Assembly: GCA_017628395.1 (NCBI GenBank)
Contig: JAGBZD010000053.1
Span: 1-43,544 of the forward strand
Reading direction: 5' to 3'
From: Paludibacteraceae bacterium
Lineage (GTDB): Bacteria > Bacteroidota > Bacteroidia > Bacteroidales > Paludibacteraceae
DNA: 43,544 nt
Part shown: positions 1 through 8,964 of the stretch, in pieces
Numbering within the stretch: position 1 is the stretch's first letter
Layout of the letters: the number at the start of each line of letters is the position of its first letter
Position numbers and translations under genes: made by a program
Notes under the pieces: generated by a model
What the model was told of the DNA's origin: nothing
Seen by the model: the letters and a program-made list of their open reading frames with translations, nothing else
Databases searched by the model: none

Positions 1-2
1 CA

Positions 3-2153
3 AAGCACTTGCCAGCAGACCACATCCTGAATGGCAATAAGCACGATAACTTCTGGGAGATGGGCGATACAGGTCCTTGCGGTCCTTGCTCCGAGATCCA
101 TGTGGATAGCCGTAGCGAAGAGGAGAAAGCCGCCGTTTCTGGTCGTGAACTCGTCAACAAAGACCACCCACAAGTGATTGAGATTTGGAACCTCGTGTTC
201 ATGCAATATAACCGCAAAGCCGATGGCTCGCTCGACTCGCTGCCATACAATGTAATCGATACGGGTATGGGCTTTGAGCGTCTGGTGCGCACCATGCAAG
301 GCAAACAATCCAACTACGACACCGATGTCTTCCAACCTATGCTGAAGAAAATCGGCGAGATTTGCGGTGCTGAATACGGCAAAGAGGAGAAAGTGGATGT
401 GGCCATGCGCGTGATTGCAGACCATATCCGTACCATTGCCTTTGCTATTGCCGATGGTCAGTTGCCAAGCAACGAGAAGGCAGGTTATGTGATTCGCCGA
501 ATCCTCCGCCGTGCCGTGCGTTATGGCTACACTTTCCTCGGTCAACGCGAGGCGTTTATGTACAAACTCGTGCCACAACTCATTGCAGACATGGGCGCTG
601 CATATCCAGAACTCGTGAAGCAAGAGGGACAAATCACTCCTGTGATCAAGAGCGAGGAGGACGGCTTCCTTCGTACCTTGGACAAGGGTATCAGTCTGCT
701 CGACAAACTCATGAAAGAGGCCAAAGGCAAAGAGATTTCAGGTGTGGATGTATTCACATTGAAAGATACTTACGGTTTCCCACTTGACCTTACTCAGTTG
801 ATTCTCAGCGAGAATGGTTTTACTACCAACGAGGAGGAGTACAACAAGGCACTTGAGCACCAAAAGGAGATGGGTCGCCAAGCTAACAAACAAGAACTCG
901 GCGACTGGAATGTGTTGGCAGAAGGCGATAGCGAGTTTGTGGGTTACGACGAACTCAGCTGCGAGACCAAGGTGCTTCGCTACCGCAAGGTAGAGCAAAA
1001 AGGCAAGAGCTTGTACCAAGTGGTACTCAGCAAAACTCCTTTCTACGCCGAGATGGGTGGTGAGGTAGGCGATACGGGTACCTTGGGCAATGTCCGAGTA
1101 CTCGACACCAAGAAAGAGAACAACCTCGCAGTTCACCTCTTGGCTGAATTGCCAGCAGATATAGAAGGTACATTGGTGGCTACCGTAGATACATCTCGTC
1201 GTCAAGCTATTGCTTGCAACCACACTGCTACCCATATCGTACACTACGCATTGCGCCAAGTACTGGGCGAGCATGTGGAGCAAAAGGGTAGTTTCGTCAA
1301 CGCCGATAGCTTGCGCTTTGACTTCTCACACTTCCAAAAAGTGACGCCAGAAGAACTCCGCCAAGTGGAGATCCTCGCCAACGAAATGATTCGTCAGGAC
1401 TTGCCACTTGAGGAAAGTCGCAATACTCCTATTGCCAAAGCCAAAGAAATGGGTGCGATGGCGCTCTTCGGCGAGAAATACGGCGATGAGGTGCGTGTCA
1501 TCAAGTATGGTCCATCAGCAGAGTTGTGCGGTGGTTGCCATGTGGGTAGCACGGGCAAGATCGGTGCCGTGCGCATAGTGATGGAGACCAGCGTAGCTGC
1601 AGGTGTGCGTCGTATTGAGGCTGTGACTGCGGCTAAGGCAGACGAACTCTACTATAAACAAGTAGATTTGCTGGGTAATCTGCGCGGACTATTGAATAAC
1701 CCACAAGACCTCGAGGGTGCTATCCGCAAGGCATTGGATGAGAACGCTGCGCTGAAGAAGCAAATCGAGACCTTCATGGCAGAGAAAGTGGAGCGCTATT
1801 GCGACGAACTCATCGCCAAGGCAGAGGAGCAAAATGGTGTAGAACTCGTTCGCCTCACAGGCAATGTGGATCCAACCCTGCTACGCAATATGCCACTCAT
1901 CCTCAAGAATAAGATTGCTCACAAACACTTCGCTCTGGTAGCTGCTACCGAGTGGGAAGGCAAACCTATGATTGCTGTGGTGCTTTCTCCATCGATGGTA
2001 GAGGCGGGCAAGAACGCTGGACAAATCATCAAGTCTGCTGCCAAGAATATCCAAGGTGGTGGCGGCGGTCAGCCATGGATGGCTACTGCAGGTGGTCGCA
2101 ACGCTGAAGGATTGGCTGCGGCTATGGAGGAGATGCTGGGTGCGGTAGTGTAA
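3..2153 (+). CDS. alaS: Alanyl-tRNA synthetase, 5'-truncated by the window edge
   Basis: Charges tRNA-Ala with alanine in the cytoplasm and edits mischarged Ser/Gly-tRNA. The reading frame is open from the first bases, so about 160 N-terminal residues (motif 1 region) lie outside the window; 716 residues are visible against a usual ~870. Visible landmarks are the class II motif-2 region [10 protein letters not shown], a [12 protein letters not shown] helix, the editing-domain zinc ligands HTATH and CGGCH, and the glycine-rich C-Ala segment [14 protein letters not shown] near the end. First gene of a plus-strand run with the GtrA-like, guanine deaminase and lipoate ligase genes. The family call is secure. 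Confidence 0.97.
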   Translation, partial: KHLPADHILNGNKHDNFWEMGDTGPCGPCSEIHVDSRSEEEKAAVSGRELVNKDHPQVIEIWNLVFMQYNRKADGSLDSLPYNVIDTGMGFERLVRTMQGKQSNYDTDVFQPMLKKIGEICGAEYGKEEKVDVAMRVIADHIRTIAFAIADGQLPSNEKAGYVIRRILRRAVRYGYTFLGQREAFMYKLVPQLIADMGAAYPELVKQEGQITPVIKSEEDGFLRTLDKGISLLDKLMKEAKGKEISGVDVFTLKDTYGFPLDLTQLILSENGFTTNEEEYNKALEHQKEMGRQANKQELGDWNVLAEGDSEFVGYDELSCETKVLRYRKVEQKGKSLYQVVLSKTPFYAEMGGEVGDTGTLGNVRVLDTKKENNLAVHLLAELPADIEGTLVATVDTSRRQAIACNHTATHIVHYALRQVLGEHVEQKGSFVNADSLRFDFSHFQKVTPEELRQVEILANEMIRQDLPLEESRNTPIAKAKEMGAMALFGEKYGDEVRVIKYGPSAELCGGCHVGSTGKIGAVRIVMETSVAAGVRRIEAVTAAKADELYYKQVDLLGNLRGLLNNPQDLEGAIRKALDENAALKKQIETFMAEKVERYCDELIAKAEEQNGVELVRLTGNVDPTLLRNMPLILKNKIAHKHFALVAATEWEGKPMIAVVLSPSMVEAGKNAGQIIKSAAKNIQGGGGGQPWMATAGGRNAEGLAAAMEEMLGAVV

Positions 2154-2205
2154 AGTCATTAAGGTCGTTAAAGACTTTAAGGACCTTAAGGTTATTACAA
2201 AGAAA
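2154..2205 (+). repeat. Degenerate TTAAGG-type tandem/inverted oligomer between alaS and the next gene
   Basis: The 52-nt spacer is almost entirely built from variants of TTAAGGnC, in both orientations (TTAAGGTCGTTAAAGAC, TTTAAGGACCTTAAGG), so it can fold on itself. It contains no U-tract and no TAnnTTTG promoter. It may be a spacer grown by slippage, like other oligomer spacers in this window, or a weak attenuator. Confidence 0.5.
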
Positions 2206-2631
2206 ATGAAAACTCTAACAGGGCGTTTGCCCATGAAATATCGTTCTGCAGTCCGTTTCATGCTCGTGGGAGCATTGGGAACGGGCTTGCAGTATGGTGT
2301 GTATTATTTGCTGTTAGAGTGTTTTCAACGCCAGTGGGGAGATGTTGCGATTCTTACATCCGTAGCATTTACCACAGGTTTTGTCGTAGAAATGATATGC
2401 AATTATTTCTTGACAAGTTATTATACCTTTCGTGTCAAGCCTTCGTTAAAGAGTATCGGAGGATTTCTTATGGGGCGAGCGCTGAATTATGTGATACAGC
2501 TGCTGTTCCTGCATATCTTGATTTGGTTGCATATATCCGAGGAATGGGCTGGCATCGTGGCGATATTACTGGCAGGTGTGATTAACTATTTTGTACTATT
2601 GCCATTTTTCCGTGCAAAAAAGAAGGAATAA
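2206..2631 (+). CDS. GtrA-family small integral membrane protein
   Basis: A 141-residue protein with four predicted membrane helices (about residues 15-35, 42-65, 80-100 and 108-130) and a short basic C-terminus. The pattern RFMLVGALGTGLQYGVYYLL in the first helix and the polar, aromatic second helix match the GtrA family, whose members move lipid-linked sugars across the inner membrane or assist glycosyltransferases. The chosen ATG gives MKTLTGRLP; an in-frame ATG ten codons later (MKYRSAVRF) would be the more usual GtrA start. No glycosyltransferase is adjacent, so the substrate is unknown. It lies 3 nt upstream of the guanine deaminase gene. Confidence 0.8.
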   Translation: MKTLTGRLPMKYRSAVRFMLVGALGTGLQYGVYYLLLECFQRQWGDVAILTSVAFTTGFVVEMICNYFLTSYYTFRVKPSLKSIGGFLMGRALNYVIQLLFLHILIWLHISEEWAGIVAILLAGVINYFVLLPFFRAKKKE

Positions 2632-2634
2632 GTT

Positions 2635-3912
2635 ATGAAGATATACAAAGCCAATATTCTTCACACGCCATCGCCTGAATGTTTTGAGGTATATCGGGAT
2701 GGGTATATTGTGGTGGATGATGAGGGATTCATTCTTGGGTTGCATGATACATTGCCTGCTGATATGGAAGGCATGCCGATTGTAGATTTTGGTAATCGTT
2801 TGCTGATACCTGCGATGAATGATATGCATGTGCATGCTCCACAATATGCGAATATGGGTGTGGCGATGGATATGGAATTGATACCATGGCTGAATACCTA
2901 TACCTTTCCAGAGGAAGAGAAGTTCTCCAACGAGGAATATGCACAGACTGTATATCACGCTTTTGTAGCGGAATTATGTCGTCAGGGTACGATGCGCGCT
3001 GCGGTATTTGCTACTACGCACTTGCCAGCTACGCTATGCTTGGCAAAAACATTTGACGAGACAGGTATGGGGGCATTGATAGGACTGGTCGGAATGGATC
3101 GTCATTCACCCGAGTCCTTGACAAATACTGCCCAGTCTTGGAAGGCGGACATGCAACAACTGATACAGTCATTGACCAATAAGGCAATGGTCAAACCAAT
3201 AATCACCCCCCGTTTTATTCCCTCTTGCACGCCCGAAATGTTGCAAAGGATGGGAGAGATGGCCGCGCAGTACGACTTACCAGTGCAATCGCATTTGAGC
3301 GAAAACAAACAAGAGATAGCCTGGGTGCAACAGCTCGAGCCACACTCCACATGCTATGGCGATGCCTATCATCGCTATGGACTATTCGGACAAACGCCTA
3401 CGCTAATGGCGCATTGCTGCTATACCGAGGGCGAAGAATTGCAACTGATGCGGGATAATGATGTGTGCGTGGTACACTGTCCTACCTCCAATTGCAATCT
3501 GGCATCGGGCATTGCTCCCATACGACAATTCTTGCAGGTGGGTCTGCGCGTAGCATTGGGTTCGGATGTGGCAGCAGGACATCATCTCAGTATCTTCCGA
3601 GTGATGCAATATGCTGTGCAGATGAGCAAATTGCAATATGCTTTGTCGGACGGCAAATACCCCTTCTTAACACTGTCGGAGGTGTTTCATATGGCAACCA
3701 AGCAGGGTGGTAGTTTCTTTGGCAAAGTGGGTAGTTTTGAAGTAGGTTATGCTTTTGATGCCTTAGTGATAGACGATTCGGATATCAATGGCATGTGTCC
3801 TCAGATGAATTGCCAACAACGCTTGGAGCGATTTATCTATTTGGGCGATGACCGCCATATCACACATCGCTTCTGCCAAGGAAAAGAAATATCTCTAAAC
3901 TCCAAACACTAA
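2635..3912 (+). CDS. guaD: Guanine deaminase (amidohydrolase superfamily)
   Basis: Predicted to hydrolyse guanine to xanthine and ammonia, a cytoplasmic purine salvage/catabolism step. The 425-residue chain shows the amidohydrolase metal-site motif HVH at residues 65-67 in the context NDMHVHAPQY, typical of guanine deaminases; then PRFIPSCTPEML, SHLSEN (third metal His), HCCYTEGEE, HCPTSNCNL and GSDVAAGHH (metal Asp). Length fits the ~430-450 residue family. It starts 3 nt after the GtrA-like gene and ends 7 nt before the lipoate ligase, so all are probably co-transcribed. Related chlorohydrolase/SsnA proteins are the main alternative, but HAPQY favours guanine deaminase. Confidence 0.88.
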   Translation: MKIYKANILHTPSPECFEVYRDGYIVVDDEGFILGLHDTLPADMEGMPIVDFGNRLLIPAMNDMHVHAPQYANMGVAMDMELIPWLNTYTFPEEEKFSNEEYAQTVYHAFVAELCRQGTMRAAVFATTHLPATLCLAKTFDETGMGALIGLVGMDRHSPESLTNTAQSWKADMQQLIQSLTNKAMVKPIITPRFIPSCTPEMLQRMGEMAAQYDLPVQSHLSENKQEIAWVQQLEPHSTCYGDAYHRYGLFGQTPTLMAHCCYTEGEELQLMRDNDVCVVHCPTSNCNLASGIAPIRQFLQVGLRVALGSDVAAGHHLSIFRVMQYAVQMSKLQYALSDGKYPFLTLSEVFHMATKQGGSFFGKVGSFEVGYAFDALVIDDSDINGMCPQMNCQQRLERFIYLGDDRHITHRFCQGKEISLNSKH

Positions 3913-3919
3913 AACGCCT

Positions 3920-4630
3920 ATGCTTCACATCCTACCACCGACTAATCGCCGTCTTGTATGGTATCTCGCCATGGAGGAGTATCTTGCCCAAAATGTACAA
4001 GAGGATATGTTCGTGACATGGGTAGTCTCGCCAACGGTGATTTTTGGTCGTCATCAGGTAATGGAAGCCGAGGTAAACATGGCGTACTGCCAAGCCAATG
4101 GCATAGCCATGTATCGCCGCAAAAGTGGTGGAGGATGTGTGTATGCCGATGAGGGCAACCTAATGATGAGCCTCGTCTCGCCCAATAAGCATAGCGAACA
4201 AGTATTCCAATCATTTTTAGATAGCGTATCGGGTGTTTTGCGTGACTTAGGTTTCGCTGCGGTAAAGTCGGAACACAATGATATTATGGTGGAGGGATAT
4301 AAGGTGTCGGGTAATGCCTGCTACGCCTTGCCTACAGGTACGATTGTGCATGGCACGCTGCTGGTGAATGTGGATTTCGATGCATTGCAACATGCCATCA
4401 CGCCTTCGGTGGAGAAACTGGCGAAGCACGGCGTTAAGTCGGTGCGCCAACGAGTAGCCAACTTAGCCCAATATGCTGCATTTGATTCTATAAAAACGAT
4501 AGAAGGAGTTAATGTACACCTTATAAATACGCTGTGTGCGCGTACGCGCACGCTCACGCGCGAAGAAATAGCTGCAATAGATGAGATAGAAAAGGATTAT
4601 CTGAATCCACAATTTATTGCAGGGAAATAA
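3920..4630 (+). CDS. lplA: Lipoate-protein ligase A, catalytic domain only
   Basis: Predicted to attach lipoate (or octanoate) to the lysine of E2/GcvH lipoyl domains via a lipoyl-AMP intermediate. The 236 residues carry the cofactor-transferase signature RRKSGGG at 66-72, the catalytic lysine K128 in GYKVSGNACY, and HGTLLVN. E. coli LplA is ~338 residues because of a C-terminal accessory domain; that domain is absent here, as in short bacterial ligases that use a separate partner or act as transferases. Its stop codon directly abuts the stop of the convergent ZIP gene (no gap), so the two transcripts must overlap. Confidence 0.87.
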   Translation: MLHILPPTNRRLVWYLAMEEYLAQNVQEDMFVTWVVSPTVIFGRHQVMEAEVNMAYCQANGIAMYRRKSGGGCVYADEGNLMMSLVSPNKHSEQVFQSFLDSVSGVLRDLGFAAVKSEHNDIMVEGYKVSGNACYALPTGTIVHGTLLVNVDFDALQHAITPSVEKLAKHGVKSVRQRVANLAQYAAFDSIKTIEGVNVHLINTLCARTRTLTREEIAAIDEIEKDYLNPQFIAGK

Positions 4631-5410
4631 TCATAACGCACAATCAAGAATCATCATCAGTACAAAACCAGCGGTAAATCCAAGAGTAGGAATATTGCTG
4701 TGCGGTTCGGCTTGTGATTCGGGAATCAATTCTTCCACTACAACATACATCATTGCACCCGCTGCAAATGCCAATAAATAAGGCAATGCGGGCGAGATAA
4801 ATGAGATAAGCACAATCGTCAATATACTGGCTATAGGTTCTACTATGCCCGATAATGCTCCTATGGAAAAGGCTTTCTTCTTGCTGATGCCTTCGGCATG
4901 GAGAGGCAGCGAAAGAATAGCGCCCTCGGGAAAGTTTTGCAATGCAATACCTATTGCCAATGCCCATGCTGCCGACATTGGGATAGTAGCGCTCTCTGTC
5001 ATAGCGGATGCCAAAATCACTCCAACTGCCATTCCTTCGGGAATGTTGTGCAAGGTGACAGCAACTGAGAGCATGGTGGTGCGTTTCCACTGTTTTTTAG
5101 GGGATAGACCTTCTGGTGTGTTCGCTCCTATATGCAAGTGAGGAATCAGCGTGTCCAGCAAAAGCAAAAACAAGATACCCAATACAAAACCTACTGCTGC
5201 GGGTATCCATTCGCTTCCTCCCGCAGCCATTGACATCTCCATGCTGGGTAGAATCAACGACCATATGCTGGCTGCTACCATTACGCCCGATGCAAAACCC
5301 AATAGGGTTTTATGGGCAATGGGCGAAGATGCTATTAGGCGACTTGGCAAAAATACCATGGCTGCACCAAGGAGAGTTCCTAAGAATGGGAGAAGAAGAA
5401 TCGGTAGCAT
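4631..5410 (-). CDS. ZIP-family divalent metal transporter
   Basis: Predicted inner-membrane uptake system for Zn2+/Fe2+/Mn2+ of the ZIP family (ZupT-like), 259 residues. Eight membrane helices can be read; the metal-binding helices IV and V carry HNIPEG at 121-126 and NFPEG at 159-163 followed by H171. The start is set at ATG 5410 (MLPILLLPF), which begins directly with helix I; the frame is open another 44 codons upstream, but that extension covers the promoter and looks non-coding. A promoter is visible at 5459-5490. Metal specificity cannot be told from sequence alone. Confidence 0.9.
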   Translation of the reverse strand: MLPILLLPFLGTLLGAAMVFLPSRLIASSPIAHKTLLGFASGVMVAASIWSLILPSMEMSMAAGGSEWIPAAVGFVLGILFLLLLDTLIPHLHIGANTPEGLSPKKQWKRTTMLSVAVTLHNIPEGMAVGVILASAMTESATIPMSAAWALAIGIALQNFPEGAILSLPLHAEGISKKKAFSIGALSGIVEPIASILTIVLISFISPALPYLLAFAAGAMMYVVVEELIPESQAEPHSNIPTLGFTAGFVLMMILDCAL

Positions 5411-5458
5411 AATTTGGATAGGTAATGGTTGATAGTAGATAATAATACAATAACCATG

Positions 5459-5490
5459 CAAAGGTAATTCAAAATCCCCAAACGCACAAG
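5459..5490 (-). promoter_or_regulatory. Bacteroidota-type promoter for the ZIP gene
   Basis: On the minus strand: CTTG (5490-5487), 20 nt, then TACCTTTG (5466-5459). This matches the -33/-7 consensus TTTG-N20-TAnnTTTG with one mismatch in the -33 box. It lies about 50 nt upstream of the ATG at 5410. Confidence 0.7.
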
Positions 5491-5547
5491 TTCGCTCGCG
5501 CAAAAATGAAGAATGATAAAGATTTTTTATAAAAAAATGCAAAAAGA

Positions 5548-5579
5548 TTTGGTGGAGTGAAAAAAAAATAGTAACTTTG
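5548..5579 (+). promoter_or_regulatory. Promoter of the rpmB-rpmG-DUF4295 operon
   Basis: TTTG at 5548-5551, a 20-nt spacer, then TAACTTTG at 5572-5579: a full match to the Bacteroidota sigma-ABfr consensus. Transcription should start near 5585, leaving a ~100-nt leader before rpmB. Confidence 0.85.
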
Positions 5580-5584
5580 CACGA

Positions 5585-5684
5585 TTTTTCGCGTATAGTA
5601 GGGATTGCTATGGGGAATTGAAATGCGAAAATGAGGATGAAAAAATGGGTAACTGCTTAGAAATAAACTAAATACAAAAATAAA
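5585..5684 (+). promoter_or_regulatory. Structured leader of the ribosomal-protein operon (candidate)
   Basis: The ~100-nt untranslated leader starts almost exactly at a perfect 7-bp stem: TTTTCGC (5586-5592) pairs with GCGAAAA (5625-5631), enclosing ~32 nt. Ribosomal-protein operons are often autoregulated through such leaders. I cannot see similarity to a named leader family, so the function is inference. Confidence 0.4.
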
Positions 5685-5918
5685 ATGTCAAAGATTTGTC
5701 AAATTACAGGCAAGAAAGCCATGGGTGGATGCAATGTGTCTCACTCAAAGCGTCACACAAAGAGGACGTTTGATGTGAACCTCTTCCACAAGAAGTTCTA
5801 CTGGGTAGAACAAGATACATGGATCATGCTGAACGTGAGTGCAGCTGGTCTGAGAACTATTAACAAAATCGGATTGGATGCTGCGTTGAAACGCGCTTCT
5901 GAGAAAGGTTACATCTAA
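5685..5918 (+). CDS. rpmB: 50S ribosomal protein L28
   Basis: Structural protein of the large ribosomal subunit, 77 residues, within the usual 63-80. The N-terminus [11 protein letters not shown], the [14 protein letters not shown] segment and the C-terminal [14 protein letters not shown] are diagnostic for L28. First gene of a three-gene ribosomal operon behind a consensus promoter at 5548-5579. Confidence 0.98.
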   Translation: MSKICQITGKKAMGGCNVSHSKRHTKRTFDVNLFHKKFYWVEQDTWIMLNVSAAGLRTINKIGLDAALKRASEKGYI

Positions 5919-5935
5919 ACAAAGGAGGATTCGTT

Positions 5936-6124
5936 ATGGCAAAGAAATCAAAAGAAGCGCGTGTCCAAGTAATCTTGGAGTGCATTGAGCACAAGGCCAG
6001 CGGTATGCCAGGTACATCACGCTACATTACCACAAAGAACCGCAAGAACACTCCTGATCGTTTGGAATTGAAAAAGTACAATCCAATTCTCAAGAAGTAC
6101 ACTATCCACAAAGAAATTAAGTAA
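5936..6124 (+). CDS. rpmG: 50S ribosomal protein L33, zinc-free type
   Basis: Large-subunit protein of 62 residues; [12 protein letters not shown] and [21 protein letters not shown] are typical of L33. Only one cysteine remains, so the CxxC pairs of zinc-binding L33 are missing and this is the C-minus form. It starts 17 nt after rpmB with an AAAGGAGG-like ribosome-binding sequence at 5921-5928, unusually strong for this phylum. Confidence 0.98.
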   Translation: MAKKSKEARVQVILECIEHKASGMPGTSRYITTKNRKNTPDRLELKKYNPILKKYTIHKEIK

Positions 6125-6154
6125 TTAACCCCTAATTAAGAAAGGCTTAGAACT

Positions 6155-6307
6155 ATGGCAAAGAAAGCGGTCGCTACCCTTCACACTGGTAACGCAGGTC
6201 GTAACCATACCAAGTGTATCAAGATGGTTAAGAGCCCTAAAACGGGTGCTTACATCTTCCAAGAAGAAATTGTTGAGAACGAAAAAGTTGCTGCTTATTT
6301 CAAATAA
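6155..6307 (+). CDS. DUF4295 family small basic protein
   Basis: A 50-residue, lysine-rich protein starting MAKKAVATLHTG and ending VAAYFK. The MAKK start, the IKMVKSPKTGAY core and the position directly after rpmB-rpmG match DUF4295, a small family found next to L28/L33 in Bacteroidota. The function is unproven; the basic composition and fixed position suggest a ribosome-associated protein. It is followed 25 nt later by a strong terminator, so it closes the operon. Confidence 0.9.
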   Translation: MAKKAVATLHTGNAGRNHTKCIKMVKSPKTGAYIFQEEIVENEKVAAYFK

Positions 6308-6332
6308 TCGAAAAAAACAGCATAAAATAATT

Positions 6333-6369
6333 AAAAATGCACACTTTTTTGGTAGTGTGCATTTTTTTT
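6333..6369 (+). terminator. Intrinsic terminator of the rpmB operon
   Basis: A perfect 13-bp inverted repeat: AAAAATGCACACT (6333-6345), loop of 8 nt, AGTGTGCATTTTT (6354-6366), running into a T-tract. The loop holds the TTTG that serves as -33 box of the next promoter. Confidence 0.9.
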
Positions 6370-6379
6370 TGTACCTTTG
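6348..6379 (+). promoter_or_regulatory. Promoter of the lipid kinase gene, overlapping the terminator
   Basis: TTTG at 6348-6351 (inside the terminator loop), 20 nt, TACCTTTG at 6372-6379. Full consensus match. The predicted start near 6386 leaves a ~60-nt leader before the ATG at 6447. Confidence 0.8.
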
Positions 6380-6446
6380 CAAACGATTAGTTGTAGTTTG
6401 GGCGGAATGTTTAATCATTAAATGGTGTAAATCACTGTGAAAGACT

Positions 6447-7388
6447 ATGTTAGGAATTATCATTAATCCAAAGTCGGGTAAACGCGCATTTCGTATGCAG
6501 CGCTTGTACCTATGGAAATTGCTGAAAGCAAGACATCAGCCTTTTATATATCGAGTGACTAAATATGCTAATCACGCTATTGAGTTAGCACGCGAATTGG
6601 TGGAGGAGAAGGGGTGTACGCAAATCCTTGTTCTGGGTGGAGATGGTACGCTTAGTGAGGTGATCAATGGTATTATGCGTGCAGAACTCACGCCCGAGCA
6701 ACGCGCTAAGATACAGTTCGGACTTATGCCTCGTGGTACGGGTAATGATTTTGCACGCCATTGGGGGCTGAACAAGGATTTCAAGCGCTCGTTGGATATT
6801 TTCTTTCAAGGACACAGTAAGCCAATTGATGTGGGGCGTGTGACTTATTGGCGTAATAATATCCCTCATCATCGTTATTTTATTAACTCGTTGGGTTTTG
6901 GTATTGAGCCTATGTGTTGTCGATACGCCGAGCAGTTGAAGTATTATATAGGTAGTCATCATGTGAACTATTTCTTTGCACTTCTTTGGTCGCTCACCAA
7001 ATACAAGAATCCACACTTGCGTTTGGAGGTGGATGGTAAGACCGTGGTGGAAGGAAAAATGTTTGTTACCAGTATTGCTAATGGCTCGTATGTGGGCGGT
7101 GGCATGAAACTCAATCCTGATGCCGACCCGTGCGATGGTGTATTGCATGCGATGTTCTTGACACCTCCGTCATTCAAAGAGATTTGTCAAGCGGTCCCTC
7201 GCTTGTTTGATGGTCGCTTGCATGAATTGCCATTTATCCATCCTGTAGTAGCGGATAATCTGCTGATGCATACCAAAAAGCACCAATCCTTTGAGGCTGA
7301 TGGCATCGTGATGGATGTGAGTGGTCCATGTCAAGTTAATTGTATGAAAGGTGCTTTGCAGATGATTGTACCAAAGGAGTTTGTGTAG
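6447..7388 (+). CDS. Diacylglycerol kinase-like lipid kinase (YegS/BmrU family)
   Basis: A 313-residue cytoplasmic/peripheral protein predicted to phosphorylate a lipid such as diacylglycerol. The nucleotide-binding motif GGDGTLSEVINGI begins at residue 64, followed by PRGTGNDFARHWG at 95-107, both hallmarks of the DAGK catalytic domain; the C-terminal half (residues ~130-313) is the beta-rich second domain with SYVGGGMKLNPDADPCDG. Single gene with its own promoter at 6348-6379, convergent with the nucleotidyltransferase gene. The substrate cannot be deduced. Confidence 0.9.
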   Translation: MLGIIINPKSGKRAFRMQRLYLWKLLKARHQPFIYRVTKYANHAIELARELVEEKGCTQILVLGGDGTLSEVINGIMRAELTPEQRAKIQFGLMPRGTGNDFARHWGLNKDFKRSLDIFFQGHSKPIDVGRVTYWRNNIPHHRYFINSLGFGIEPMCCRYAEQLKYYIGSHHVNYFFALLWSLTKYKNPHLRLEVDGKTVVEGKMFVTSIANGSYVGGGMKLNPDADPCDGVLHAMFLTPPSFKEICQAVPRLFDGRLHELPFIHPVVADNLLMHTKKHQSFEADGIVMDVSGPCQVNCMKGALQMIVPKEFV

Positions 7389-7454
7389 CGTTTGCCCGCT
7401 CGCACCGCACAATAACCACATAAATTATGGAGGGTGAGGTGCCTTTTGGGTGAT

Positions 7455-8222
7455 TTACAATGCTTGTGCAAATGCTTCAGCTTCGGATAGTTGGTTGATT
7501 TTTCCAACATCCATCATGCGATAATTCTCAGGGATAAATGCCCTGAGAATTTCTTTTTCAGCAATACTCAAGTATAGGTCAATCAACGAGAACTTCTCTC
7601 CTTTTTCAGCAACTACCTTTTCCATTACCTCAAAAATACGCGGATTAAGCACTTGCATACCAGAGAAGGCCAACTTTCGGGTATTGGCTATTGGATAGCG
7701 GTTGTCGGATAATGGACCTCGGACTTCGCCAGTGGCTATATTCGTCCAGCCGCGCAGGCGGCTATTGTCGTCAAAGAGCAAGTAGCGCTGTGTGTCGCGT
7801 GGATAGACAACTACTACGCCCATCTCCTCAGGGTTGTAGGCGTTGAGTAGGGCGGGGATGTCAATATTGGAGAGGATATCTACATTGCAGACCAATATCG
7901 GTGAGGAGGCGAGAGGTGAGAGGTTGGAGGTGAGGAGGGGGTGCGCTTTGCGCAATCCGCCTCCCGTTTCAAGTAGCATGTTGCGCTCATCGCTTACCTG
8001 TATGTAACAACCGAACTGGTTGTTCTCGCGGAGGTAGTCAATAATCTGGTCAGGAAAATGGTGTACATTGACCACAATGTCGGTAATCCCCGCTGCTTTC
8101 AGTTTTTCTATCTGCCATTGTAGTAATGTTTTACCAGCCAGAGGAACAAGTGCCTTTGGCATGGTGTCAGTTAGCGGTTTGAGTCGTGTACCCAGTCCCG
8201 CAGCAAAAATCATTGCTTTCAT
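7455..8222 (-). CDS. Sugar-phosphate nucleotidyltransferase (MurU-like)
   Basis: A 255-residue GT-A fold NTP transferase that should join a sugar-1-phosphate to a nucleotide. The signature GLGTRLKPLTD at 9-19, PKALVPLAGK at 22-31 and the metal-binding CNVDILSN are clear. The nearest well-known members by size are MurU and HddC-like enzymes. The linked AmgK-like kinase at 9385 would supply the sugar-1-phosphate, as in the AmgK-MurU cell-wall recycling route, which favours UDP-MurNAc/GlcNAc synthesis (inference). Two low-complexity stretches (near residues 92-108 and 169-182) come from oligomer repeats in the DNA. Its ATG overlaps the DUF975 stop by 1 nt (TAATG), indicating coupled translation. 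Confidence 0.85.
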   Translation of the reverse strand: MKAMIFAAGLGTRLKPLTDTMPKALVPLAGKTLLQWQIEKLKAAGITDIVVNVHHFPDQIIDYLRENNQFGCYIQVSDERNMLLETGGGLRKAHPLLTSNLSPLASSPILVCNVDILSNIDIPALLNAYNPEEMGVVVVYPRDTQRYLLFDDNSRLRGWTNIATGEVRGPLSDNRYPIANTRKLAFSGMQVLNPRIFEVMEKVVAEKGEKFSLIDLYLSIAEKEILRAFIPENYRMMDVGKINQLSEAEAFAQAL

Positions 8223-8890
8223 TATTCTGTTGTTGCGGTAGGTTCGTCGGTATCCTCAATGAGTTTTTCGCTCTTAAGATCCTCGTAGAAAGCGGCGCGA
8301 GCGGTTAGCATGTATGGTTGCACAAAGAGCATGCCCACACCTGCGGTACAAATTGCCAGCAGAATCCAACCGATGAAAGTGAGGTCAAGGACAAAGAGAT
8401 TCCACTTCTGTCCGCGCATCATCTCGCGGCTAATCTTCATAGCCTCGCGTGGAGTAAGTTCTGGATAATCGTGTAGCAAGTATGGTACCATGCTATATGC
8501 GTAACTGAGAATGATAGCACCAATACCTAATGTGACAACAGCCAGCAGCGAACTGAGGATTATGATGAGCAGACCAGCAACAAGGAAACGCATGTTGGCA
8601 TAGGCATGTTGGCGGGCGTAGGTGATGGTGTAATTTACGATGTTTGTTTCGTTGGTACGCACGCGGTCAAGCAATGAGATGTAGAATGCATATTGCAACG
8701 GCAACACCAATACTGAAAGTAGGGTGGTGATTGATCCTCCCCAGTCAGAACCTTCGAGCGAGGTGATGATAGAAGGAGTGGAAATAATCATAGCGATAAA
8801 GAGAATAATGAGTGATGCAATAGCAGCATCTCCCCATTGATTGCGAAGTGCTTCGCGCGCTTGCGCGCGATATTCATAAGGAGTCTTCAT
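8222..8890 (-). CDS. DUF975 family integral membrane protein
   Basis: A 222-residue inner-membrane protein with about five or six hydrophobic helices. The N-terminal YEYRAQAREALRNQWGDA, a conserved REAL-GNW type motif before helix one, is typical of DUF975, as is the acidic cytoplasmic tail. The biochemical role is unknown. The start is set at ATG 8890, just after the promoter leader; the 21-codon upstream extension would cover the promoter. First gene of a two-gene operon with the nucleotidyltransferase. Confidence 0.8.
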   Translation of the reverse strand: MKTPYEYRAQAREALRNQWGDAAIASLIILFIAMIISTPSIITSLEGSDWGGSITTLLSVLVLPLQYAFYISLLDRVRTNETNIVNYTITYARQHAYANMRFLVAGLLIIILSSLLAVVTLGIGAIILSYAYSMVPYLLHDYPELTPREAMKISREMMRGQKWNLFVLDLTFIGWILLAICTAGVGMLFVQPYMLTARAAFYEDLKSEKLIEDTDEPTATTE

Positions 8891-8922
8891 AATGATAATG
8901 TTAGAGTAATACAATTTGCATG

Positions 8923-8954
8923 CAAAATTACTATATTTTTTTGACATCTGCAAA
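8923..8954 (-). promoter_or_regulatory. Promoter of the DUF975-nucleotidyltransferase operon
   Basis: Minus strand: TTTG (8954-8951), 20 nt, TAATTTTG (8930-8923). Full consensus match; it lies directly downstream of the duplicated tRNA terminator. Confidence 0.82.
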
Positions 8955-8964
8955 TATTATACCA

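Noticed and set aside
5411-5542. 44-codon extension of the ZIP transporter
   Set aside because: It overlaps the consensus promoter at 5459-5490 and contains no transporter features.
8857-8880. GCGCGCTTGCGCGC palindrome in the DUF975 gene as another repeat insertion
   Set aside because: It encodes the conserved N-terminal motif RAQAREALRNQW of the family, so codon choice explains it and it lacks the GATC/TGAAG borders.
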